This document shows, in pieces, positions 11,801-23,800 of a stretch of DNA of 64,000 bases. The stretch spans positions 24,002,701 to 24,066,700 of the forward strand of contig NC_087063.1 in NCBI RefSeq assembly GCF_963678635.1, given 5' to 3'. The stretch comes from Symsagittifera roscoffensis. Lineage: Eukaryota > Xenacoelomorpha > Acoela > Convolutidae. The number at the start of each line of letters is the position of its first letter. Within the stretch, counting starts at the first letter, position 1. The translations under genes and the position numbers were made by a program. The notes under the pieces are model-generated. The model was given only the letters and a program-made list of their open reading frames with translations, searched no databases and was not told where the DNA came from.

Positions 11801-14800
11801 TTTTAATATGGATTGCTGCAATTTTGGGAAGCGTTTTCAAAATTTTTTAAATTTTTGTTTCGTTTTTCTAGTCAGTTTTCTTCAAAAGCTGTTTTCCAAT
11901 TGACATTTTTATAGTATGACTCTCATATATGCCTAAGTTTTCTTTTCGTTCAGATCTTTTTATCTCAGCTTGCAGAAAACAACGACACCAATTTGAAAAA
12001 ACTATTTTCTTTTTTATTGAGACTGGTCGGAATACTCTGTGCTAGTTGCAGAGTAACCGGCTATCCTTGTTTACACAAGCAAAGCTTGTGTTATAGTATG
12101 AACTCTCTTTTTTCTCCAACTTGAGACGCAATCATTGTTGCGACAAAATGTGTTCATTTTGAAAGTGATCATTTTGATCAATAACCAGCTATTAAGTACA
12201 GCCAATGATAAGGATATTAACACAGGCTATTGTATTACAAAAAGCACTTTAGCTTCAAGGTACGATGGATCTGTAGCGTAGATACAGGGAATGAGACCCG
12301 CTACAAATTAAGTGGGATATAACCCGGGCAGGGTCGGATGTTTTTAATGAACTTTTTCATATACTATTTAAAATGCGTCCACTCTATAAATTGAGGCATA
12401 TTAGTTGGTATTTTTTTTTCAAATTGACTGGTATTACTAATGCGTCATGATTCGCTTGCGTCCTTAGCTTTTATGTAGATTCATAATTGGCGTGCGTCAC
12501 TTCAGAAATTTTGTAGATTCAAAGTTTTACTTATTCAGTTTTTCCCCAGTAGCGATATCGATCATATTTTTGCTTGCGTATGCGAAGTGCAACTTCGACT
12601 CCGTGTATAAATTGTTTTCACATCGAAGTTTATTGGACTGAAAATATTCAGTGTACATAGTTCCGATATGCAAGGCCACAAAAAGGCCAATTAAGCCTAG
12701 TCAAGTGATGCCTCAATTAACATGTACAATTTCCACTTTCTAGATTTCAAAGCTTTTATTTCAATTTGTTATCTATCGAAATATACATTCTGTCTCTAAA
12801 ATATCTTTGATCAATTCGTTTTTTCTGATGTACAGATCTCGAAAGTTGAATCTGATTTAGGTTGCTGTCATTTTCAGCAAAAATGGGGAAAAAACGTTGT
12901 ATTAATTCAATAGGTTTTGGATTCTTACACCTATTCTCGTAGGGCTTTTTCCAGTTAAATTGTTTGTTGGTTTGATAATCTCAATTTTTTTAGGTTTTAA
13001 TTCTCAATCCAATATTGTATTTTTTAGGAATTCGATTTTTCAGTGTTTCAGTGACAGAACTGCATATATATATATATGAACTTCAATCAGCTTTTTTTTC
13101 GTAAAAGCTGAACGAAGTTCATATATATATGCAGTTCTTTCACTGAAACTATGCTTTTTTGAAGTTTACGATTCATACCTTCGTTTGCTAATAAAATTTT
13201 CACAAGATTTGATTTTACTTAATCCTAGTTTTTGGAGTAAAGTTTTGTTTGCTGTTCTGTACGCTAAAACGCCATATTGAATTATTGGCTGTCTATGACT
13301 AAAATATTCTTCTATTAATTGTGCTGACATCAGTATACCTCATAGTCTAAAGCAATCCACAAAATGTTTTCAGTTTTTAATTAGAAAGTCAATATATCTG
13401 AAACTTCAACTTGTGTCCACCTGGATGCCCAAATACTTATAAATATTAGCTCCCTTTTTAACTTGTACCTTCCATTTCAATCTCATCTTATTTTCTATTT
13501 CAGTTTAACCCTCATTGCAGTTAGAAGTTACAACTAAATTTAATTTGTATTTGGCGTTAGATCATCGAATATTCTTTTTTCTTCAGAAATTCTTCTTTTG
13601 ACTTTCTTTAAGTTTTTCTGCTAAATTATGTCCAACATTTGTGTATATAATGAAAAACGCCCTAGCGTCATGTTTTGTATCTCTTTGAAATTGTTGATCA
13701 AATGAATATCTTGTTTTGGCATATTTTGCTCTATCGTTTTCATTTCTTGCTTCGAGGTACTCTTTTCGCTTTTTTAGCCGTATTTTGAATTTCATTATAT
13801 ATCTAGGCTTTCAGCAAACGATTGGCTCTAGTTTTCGTTGGTATAATTTCACGAATAGATTTCGTAAATTTTGATGAAAATATTGAAAAGACTCATTACA
13901 ATCTATTTTGGTCAATTTGACGTTGTGTTTATGTAGTTCTTGGAGAATTTCAAAGTTCCGTTTTTCGCTATTACTCCTGTTTCATGTGTCGCTTGATCAC
14001 TTAATTTACAATTCGTGCCTCGAGAATGGCGAGTAGTTGCTGTATCTAATACTTGATTTTGTTTCAGAAATTTGAGTAAACCACATCTATGCAAGTTTTT
14101 CTATCTGACCGTTTAACAAGTTGGTATTGCGTTATTTTGGTAATTTAGGTTAAAAGCATTTTGAGTCTCTTCACAGGCGTTACTGAGCTAGTTTTTCAAA
14201 TGATCCAGATTGAGATCTTCTCAAAGATTGTGTGTATCATCTACTACTATTTCAATGCAAGTCAAGAAAGTTTCCATAGTGTTTAAATGTTTCGATCGGG
14301 TTTGTGGGACTGAAATATACAACCGTAAAAAACAACAGTTCTTTTTCAAGCTAATTTTTACAATTAAAAATTGGCAAAGGTCCGTAGTAAAACAGCTGAT
14401 AAGAAGGCAGAAAAAGTTCCACTCCACCGTCAACGTTTTTTCTCCCGTTTTTCTGATGGTTGATAGTTTGGTAATGTGAGACGCACCGGCGGATTTGGGG
14501 GGGGGGGGGGGGGGGGGGGCTGAGGGAGGGAGGGAGGTGTGGTTGGGTGTTATGCGAGTGCTTCTTCCTGAAGGATTCGACCCCCTGCCGACCCAAAGGG
14601 TCCCCCTTTGTACTATTTTGAGATATCCAATTTTGGCTGACTGACCCTAAAACTTGTCTAACTAATTGTATACTAATTGTGAGGGGCGAGCGCGTGCCGA
14701 AAAAACGCCTTTTTGGTCAAAACTTTCCAAAAAATGCCTAAAAAGCCTTTTTCGGAGCAGAAAATTTTGTCAAAGATTTGGGAGAGCTCAGAAAATCAAT

Positions 14801-17800
14801 TTGGTCGACCTGAAAAAAGGTTTACTAAACTTTCGACATTTTTTTTTGAAAATCCCCTCCCCCCTCCGGAAAATCTTAGATCCGCCCCTGGTGATTTTTC
14901 AAAGTCGTTCAAATCACATTTGATAGGACTTTTATATGATATATCACTCGACCCATTCCGATGATTATTTGTGGTACCTGATTTAGCGTGGAAACAAAAA
15001 ACCAAAACACACCCGAATATAGAGTTTCTCCCCATTTTCATTGGTCGGAACAATATTTGTTTTCAATTACAGTCTTTGCCGCAAAGTGTTCCGAATACAT
15101 CAAAAATAAGTAGAAACCACTTGGGGTCCAACGTGTTTTTGTTTTGCTTACACTTGCGAGAAGCTAGTGTATTAGTACGAACCTTTTTTTCTAATCTAAC
15201 TCGCAAATAGTTCATTATTTGGTGGCAAAGTGTTCATTTTTTGGTTGCATCTGTTCTCTGCTTTATTTGTAACTAGTGTTTGTGATTACTTAGGTGTCCG
15301 CGACTCAGTTGTGTTAGCCAGACTCATAATCTCTAGGTGGCGATCGGTCGGAGATCGAGTGCGAATCGAGAATTTTTTAAAACTAATTTGAGGCTTTTTT
15401 CTCATTTTTCCCATTGAACTTTATAGAGCTGCTCTTTGTTCTCCCTGGTGTTTGCGAAGCGAAGTTTGGCCTCTGTTTAAAATTTTGTTTTCTTTTGTGA
15501 CTTTTTTGTGAAGACTTCACTCTTGCAATATAATATTTTTGCATCATAAAATAACAGCAGTGCAATCAGAAAAGGAATCGGGTGTGTTACAGTATTTTTT
15601 TCTGCTGTGTTTTCCATCCCAAATCAGGTGCCCCGAATAATCGTCAATAGGGGTCGAGTGGTATATCATTTTAATGCATATGCACTCGTGAGTCGAACCG
15701 TAGCAAAAGTCGAACAGTAGCAAAAGTCGAACAGTAGCAAAAGTCGAACCGTAGGTCTAACTGTGAGTCGAACCGTAGGTCTATATTTGAGCGAATAAAA
15801 CGACCTATGAGGCGTATACCACGCAAAAAAGGCGTTAAAATTTATTCAAAATAAAAAATTCCTTTGACAAAAAACTCTGACCAAAAACTGCTAATTTTGA
15901 AAAAAAATTATTTACAAAATTTTTTGTTGTTTGTTTGTTTTTGTTTGTTTTTCTTTGTCTGATCGTTGTCAGATATGCGTATTCTTCTCTTTCTATCGAA
16001 TTTACTTTATTTCTAGGCTTTCAATCAGATCCTCTCAAAGCCGAAAAATGTTTATTTTGTAGTTGGAACTTTCTGTGCTACTTGCACAGCAACCGGCGAT
16101 CCTTGTTTTTTTTGGGTGGGACTATATATGTGCCTTTTTAGTGAAGACTTCAATTCTTTGGTGGAATTGAGGTTGGACACTCTGTAAAGTTATCGAAGTT
16201 GAGGAAGTTGTACAATGCTGTTGTGGTGGCAACAGGATGCGAGCGCCCCAAATCATTGGGCATTGAGGGCGAGTTTGGCACAAACATTCTTTCATCTCAT
16301 GACTTTATCACATGGTACAACGGGCATCCAGATTCCATGCAGATGGAACCAGATTTGGCGTGTTCGTCAAATGCCGTGATCCTGGGTCAAGGAAACGTTG
16401 CATTGGATGTGGCAAGGATTCTGTTGACTCCGCCGAGTATCCTAGAAAAAAGTGACATATCTGATCGTGCTCTTTCAGTGCTCCGCAAATCAGAAGTGCA
16501 GAACGTGTTCTGCGTCGGCAGGAGAGGGTTGGCTAATGTTTCATTCACAATCAAGGAGCTACGCGATATAACGAAGGTGAATTCTTTTATTGTCTTGCCA
16601 ATAAGTCAACAGATTGTATTGTAGGAGTATTTTGACAATAAACAAGTTGCGTGGTCAATCATATTTAGCAAACAAAGAATTATGTTGTCTTAGTTGACCT
16701 AAAGTTAGATTACCCAATATAATAAGCATCATTGATTCAATGCTGGTTTAGCGTCAGTTGCCAATTCAAGTTATACTTTAAATGTCTGGCGTCGATTTTC
16801 GAAGACCAGCTGGTCAGCTCGAGCTCTCAGTGCTACTTCTGGGAGCTTCAGCTGTCGGAAAGTCCTCATTGATTCGTTCCTTTGTTGGCGAGAACTTCCG
16901 CTTCACAAATCCAGCTACTGTCGGTGTTGATATGAAGAGGAGAACAGTAGAGCTAGAAAAAAGAAACAAGATTGTGACGCTAACTTTATTGGACGCAGCT
17001 GGCCAAAATACATTCGAGTCCATTGTTATGTCTTACTTTAGAAGTGCCGATTTTTATGCTCTGATCTTCGACGTTACGTCTAAATCGTCCTTCGAAGAAG
17101 TAGATAATTGGATGAAGAGACTTAATGATTTAGAGAACATGGCGGAAAACTGTATTTTTGTAATAGGCAATAAAGTTGACCTGGAAAAAGAATGGAAAGT
17201 ATCTGAGACGGAATTGACAAATTTCTGCAATGGATTCCCAGATCCGAAACCAATTCCTTTCCTAGCTTCAGCAAAAACAGGCGAGCTAGTGGAAGATGTG
17301 TTTACGGAGATGTGTGAGATCGTGTTGGATCGAATGCAGACGAAAAAGGAAAAAGACCGTCGGAGTACAATCGACACTACCCTTGATCCACCGAAAAATT
17401 CGCCGAAACCGAAGAATTCAGATGATTGCGGATGTCTCATTCTGTAGAATACACAACATTATAGAGTACCAACTGCAGTTATTTAATTTGCGAGTTATTT
17501 GACAATGATTTTCACTTTTCGTCAATATCGGATATTCAGATAGCTCCTATTAGAAAAGTAAAAAGCTAGCATATCAGTTCTTAGATTCTTTTTGCGTAGT
17601 TCAATTTTTAATTATAAAATAATGCATAGTGTTTTTTGTTCTCGAAAGCAATTTGGTTAGTTTTAAAGGGATTTTTAAAAGTCATGAACGTAGTAAATGC
17701 TATTATGTAGGTCTTGGTGATTTTTTTTGGGCAAAAGTCTTAAAATTTGTTCACCCTAAAGTTTGATTTTTCGCAGTTTGACTTCTGATTTCTTCTTAAA

Positions 17801-20800
17801 TTCAGTTCATTTCCATTTTCAAAGGTAGGCAAACTCCACTATCGAACACTAAAACTGTAAAATTCACGAACAAATTCTTGTTTTGAAACTATTTTTAATA
17901 TTCAGGTTTCCCAGCGGAATAAATAATTTACCTATTGATCCAGTTTTCTCAGTTTAGGTTAATTTTATTCAAAACTGAAATTCGAAAATTCGCGAAACTA
18001 GTCAGTATTTTTTTCCTGTTTATTTGCGTTCATGACTCATTTTCAACTATTTGTTGGCTATGTTTTTTTATTATTTGTAGATGTGGCCATTATAATGGAT
18101 TTGAATCCAATTATGAAATTAACCTGGTTGGGTTCATGAAAAATATTAAATTTTGAGCTTATTTTTAGATTCATCGACATCTTAGCGTATTAAATTTTTT
18201 ATCGACTTTTGCGGCTATCCTTCATGCACTAAGGACCGAATCCGCTGACATTTTGTCAGACAGTCAGAATTTGTTATTCATAAATTCGAAGGAAATAAAC
18301 GATGAAATCAGTCAGTTCAGAACAGTTCAAAGGCATTGATTGGTTACCAGTGTTTGCGCGTTCGGTTCATTGCGTATAACAATAATAAATAATACCCTAG
18401 CTTTATCAAACCATCTGATTTTTGTGTCCGCTTAATTTCGAAATAGTTTTTCTGAAGTTAAATTATTTTTTGAAAAGTTGGAAGTCATTTTTTTCGAGAA
18501 AATTTTTGTGTTAGTGGTAGTTTTTCTTTGACAAATTTCGGCATTTTAAATAGCCGTTTTTGACGTTTTTTAAATCTTATGTGAAAGGTAGTCACGTTTG
18601 CACTTCAAACTATTTTCTTGCAATTTACTTTTTTCCGTTACTTTTTTTGTCTCGGGTCATTCTGCGTTAAGTTAAGTTTTAGTTTGAGTCTCTCTGTCAA
18701 CTTAAATTAGAATTCTTTGAAATTAGAATTGCAACTGTGTTTTAGACAATTAAACTATTTCACTGAAACGTTGTTTTTGCCGTTAGCATCTTCTTTTTAA
18801 TTAATGGTAGTAAATAATGGTGCCTTGTGTTTTGCGCTATTTGGTAGCAAATATTGAGGTCTGACTGTTGGATTCAAGAGCCGAATGAGAGTTGAACAAA
18901 CTGTTGAGTTAAAGCTCGGACATGACATTGAAATGTTTATTTTCTCTTCATTTCCAAGTTGCTTTGGGTTGCAATTCACGAAGTTTTTCTCGTTGTTCTA
19001 TATTTATTCAGTTTCGGAATGATTTTTGTAGATGTTTGAGACATTGCGATGTAACGCACTATGTTTCTTGATAGAATAAATTTTTGAAGCTCCATATTGG
19101 CTCCACAAATATTGGATTGATCGATTGCTACAATTGATCGATTATAATCATGTTTTAAATTGTTTATTTTAATTTCCTTGTTTACACTCTCCGATAAGTT
19201 CCTCCACCAGTAAAGCATTAGATTTATGTAGTTTTCTCTTTAAGAGTCTGTGAACGTATTGAAGTCGTGATGTTTTTCATATAATAGTGCATTTATGAAT
19301 GCCGTTCGGTATGTGCAGTTTTTGAGTTCGTTTGCTAATAGGCAGAAAAAATTTGCTCTAAATGGAAAAAGCGTACAAAAGTACGTTGATCAATTTTTAG
19401 TTTCGAATGTGGAATTTATTTTTTATATTTCCCAGGAGAACATTTTCTACTTTTTTCATTTTGTGTTAATTTTACCATAATTGTTGGGACCATTTGAAAA
19501 ATGCGGAGAAACTTTGTATTCGAGTGTTTTTAAGTTTTTTTTTTGCTTTCCACGCAAAAACAGGAACCACCTACAATCATCGAAATGGGTAGAGTGATAA
19601 ACTAAATCGAAACGCTTTCAGTCGTGATTCGAACGAAATTCAAAGTTTTCAAAAAATTTTCTCAGTGTCGAGAAAAACTGCTTTAAAATTTAAATTTTTT
19701 ATTTCAATTTAAAGCGCATAAAACGAGCGAGCAAGCTTACAACAGCTTAATTATGCCTTATTTAAGCCCTAAAAACTTAAATTAGAGCAAGTAAAGTTAG
19801 TTTTTCTTGTTCCATTTTGTTTTGACTTATTTTTCTTCAAAAATTTTCGTTTTATTTGCCTATATTACTTTGACTGTCGAATATACATAAATTATAGTTT
19901 CATGTCAAATACTGTTTTCACACCTCACAGAAAACTACACTAATTAAAAAAAACTTTTTTTCTTGTAATTTTTTAAAGGCTATGGTCGGAACATTCTGTG
20001 GTGCTTGCGCAGTAACCGGCTATCCTTGTTTGTTCTTGAATTTCAAAAAGCTTGAAGGCCATTTTTTTTCTTCGAAATTCGGAATTTAAAGTTTTTCAAA
20101 AAAAAAAGTTTTCAGTTTGTTTTTGTTCAATGACGCTGTTCCATATGTCTGTTGACTATGTTTTAGGTATTTTCAAACGAAGTGGACTTTTTACTCGAGC
20201 GTAGCGGAGTGTGATAGTACGATGCAACTATGTTCAATCATAGTGGCAAATGAAAGTTCTAATTTTCGTGACTTTTTTAGCAAGTAGGCTGCATTATCAG
20301 TATATTGATATGTGCTTTGGCGTTTGACGAGTTAAAAGTTGACGCTTTTTAATACATGAATTGAACCGGAAAAAGCTTTTTGTTTCATAAAACAGTATAA
20401 AAATTAAAATCCCATTTCAGAAGTTTTCCAGCTCGATATACATCGCTAGATTTTTTAACTGCATAATTTATACCCATTTTAGTTAAATGTATGCAAATTT
20501 AGTGTAGTTGCATGCAAAAGGGGCAGAATTTCTTACCGCAAGAGTTTGCCTTAGCCACATTGTTTGGCTTTCCTGTTTTTACAATCGACGACTGCAAGAG
20601 CAATAATTTTGCCCCGCTTAGAATAGGCATTAAGCCGTTGGTTTGTTTCCATTTTTAAAAATAAAATCGATCGAAGGCTAGAGCGATTATTGGACCTCAA
20701 TATTGGCGGAAGATCAGTGATTGTCAAGCAAAGAGACCAAAATTGTTGAGGCAAACTTTCATTTGATTTTTGCTCCATCTCTACAAAATCAAACGAAAGG

Positions 20801-23800
20801 CACTGGAAATTTAAAAGAAAGCAATGGAATATTTTTTCGCTGCTCCTGTAGAGTTGTTAAAAAGATCCAAGATTTGACTTTTAACTAAATTGATTAACAC
20901 GGATCTGATTTTCAGAAAAATAATATAACCGAGCTTGTACTCCTCGCAGTGATATTTGAATTTAGTACTTTCTCTTTTGATGAGCTTTTTCATCCGCCTC
21001 GTTTGAGCAAATTGTATTGTAGCTCATCGGAGCTATTATGCTACCAAGCAATACTCAAAAGAGAAAAAGCCAAACTAAAAGAAGTTACTGAGCAAACAGT
21101 TTCGAAAACCTGATCATATTCTTTCGGAGTATCTGAAAAATTATTCAATTCCTCTCCAAGCTTTTCGTGTGAGTAATCGCTTAAATTATGCTCGCTCAAA
21201 TCGGCAAGGACAGAGAGCTACAGTACATTTCGCTATCTGAATCCGAGAAACTGACTTCCGAGAAAGTTTGAGCGACAGATGAATCTATTTGTTCCGTTTC
21301 GACATTTTCCGAATCCAATAAATATTTATCAGTTGTCTGTTTACCCACACTGTAAAATGTTTTATAGATTTTTCCTGTCGTCATTTTGATCTGCATATAC
21401 TGTACCTCATTGTACAGTTTTTTGGTTGTTGATTTTTTAGGACTTAATACCAATATTTTGGGGCTTCAATTTGAGAGTAGATTACAGCTTCTGGGAGACT
21501 AAACTAGCCTAAAGTTTGTCGCGTTGTTTTCGCTACATAAAAAGTTGAGATTATTTGGACTGAACGCATCTGTTCTGTTATAGACAGTCAGCTCCTTGTC
21601 TAGTAAAATTTGTTTCTTAGTCCTGAGCCTGAGATACTTGCGGCCTCGACAACCAATTTTCATATAGTAATTAGTATTTGCATTACAAGAGTGAGTTGCT
21701 CATCTGGCAACCCTAACAAGAACTTGCTCATTCTCCATTGGCGAATGCGTTTCTTCTTCCTTATGAGCTGGTAGTTTTTCTAACAAAACGATTTTATCTT
21801 GGATTTTGGTTAAATTTCTAATTGGCTTAGGACACCTGTTACGGAGTTAAAACCACCAACTCTTCAATTTTCAAGCCTTGTTTTCCGCAAGCTCGTAAAT
21901 ATCGTTAAGTCACTGAATTGGTTGCAGGTTTCTGTTTACCATTAGCTTCTCGAGGTACTTGAGTCACTGAATTTTTTCAGTCTATAGCTGAGTTAACAGC
22001 ACGGGAACATGTTTTCCTCGCTAAATTTTCGAACCAAACATAGTAACTGAAACGAATTTCTTCTTTGAAAAACAATAATGCAAGACCTTGCAAATGTTTA
22101 TAATATAACTAACTGACAAAACTGATGGCATTCCAAGCACAAAAAACTGCAAAAAAGTAAAATTTCGTCTCAAGAAAATTTAAAAAATCTATCTAATTTT
22201 TAAAATCACCTTCCAATTTTTTTTACACCAAGCACTCACAAAAAGAAATTGGTGAAAAAAATTTGTTTGACATATAAACAACTAACAGAAAAACTACGAG
22301 CTGTTTGCAATGAGTTACTGAAGCACTTTGTGATCTCTCACATTACACGAAATTCCTCAGTCAAAAATAGGAAGCAGAGTGAATAGGGCTGCCGACATTA
22401 GTACAAAAAAAAGCACGGTACGCTGCAAATCATTTTTTCAAAAACTAGTCAACAGCTTTTTAAAACAATTATCGACAAATTAAATTCAGACTGATAATCA
22501 CAAAATTTCAGTGTATACTAAAAAAGTAACCGTCTCCATCACTATGTTCTTTTAAATTTTCTGCTCTAATATTTCCACTATCTCCAAATAAATAACTCTT
22601 GAATACAAGGAAGTAACTTTTGGAACACTTGTTTCCTGGAACGCTTGCTACTGACGAGGCTTCTTGAAGTAAACAATTTCAAATTTCATACATCTATATC
22701 ACACACCTTGAAGTAGTCACAGAAGTTTACAGAAGTTAAATTCGATTTATAAAAAATGAACGGTTAGATTTGGTTATTTTTGAATAAATGCCAACTGGTT
22801 TCGGGAGATTCAAAGTTGTTCTCATTGTCCTGGGTTTCCCTGTTTTCCTCTTTAATATCGCTAATATTAGCTGGGCAGGATTATGGATCTTTTCATCTTC
22901 GTTTCTATATTATTTTCATGTAACCTTGTCACTCGTATACAACGAATTTCTACCATTAGACAGTTCGTTTGTGTTTTTCGTTTGTTTTCCAACCCCACAG
23001 AAAACACTGTGTTGTTATTCTTTTTATTATGCCCTAACTGCACTCAAACGTATCCTATTTTGAGTCGTCCTAACATTCCAGTCTTACGTGGCTTACATTT
23101 TGTTTTTTAACTGTATGTGCCTGATGTCACGTGCATTGCACGTTTGTTTCCCTTACCAAACAATGTTTTTTTTTACCTGCACATTTCTACTTTTGGTATT
23201 TCTCCTGAAATGCTTATAATAGCTGTTCTCCCCCAATGGGTTTACAGCTATTAGTAAGACGAGGGTATCACTGCTATTAGTAAGACGTGGGTATCCCATC
23301 TCTGTTGCCACTGTAAATAAGACGCGGGTATCACTGCGAGTGTCCGTGCAGCTGCTAACTCGGTAGTAAACAAATTCCAATTTCAATATTTCACTTATTT
23401 CTCTATATCATCATACACCTTGAAGTAATCACAGTAGTATACAGAAAGTAGATTCGATTTTCATATTATTGACGGCTAGATTTGGTTATTTTTGAATAAA
23501 TGCCAACTGGTTTCGGGAGATACAAAGTTTTTCTCGTTGTCCCGTGTTTTCCCGTTTCCTCTTGAATATCGCTAAAATTAGCAGAGCAAGATAGTGGATC
23601 TTCTCAGCTTCGTTTCTATATGCTTGTTATATTATCATGACAATTGTATACAACGATTTTCTACCACTAGATAAGTCGTTGGTCTTTGTGTCATTATCGT
23701 TAATTAATGATGTCATTTATCAGACATCTTAAATTCTCAAATAAGTTCAGGTTTTAACCTTGACTTCTTACAACACTTTCGATTCTTTACAGTAGGGCAA

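Larger units (their letters stand above)
5835..16146 (+). other. FDXR intron 1
   Basis: About 10.3 kb with no coding exon that I can support. It is filled by repeats listed separately: family D (6479), decayed tandem array (7080-7660), a 2.4-kb tandem duplication (7669-12035), SINE A (12066), a hairpin (13047), a hAT-like MITE (14484), a SINE-like unit (15300) and a minisatellite (15692). About 12610-13040 and 13150-14470 show nothing recognisable beyond AT-rich sequence. Confidence 0.8.

Noticed and set aside
14351-14596. Proline-rich ORF
   Set aside because: The proline run is the reverse complement of the G23 tract in a MITE.
15690-15785. Possible CRISPR-like repeat series
   Set aside because: Units are directly adjacent with no unique spacers, in a eukaryotic intron; it is a minisatellite.
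22690-23700. Small LTR retrotransposon with 285-bp LTRs
   Set aside because: No primer-binding site, no coding remains and no target duplication between the two direct repeats.
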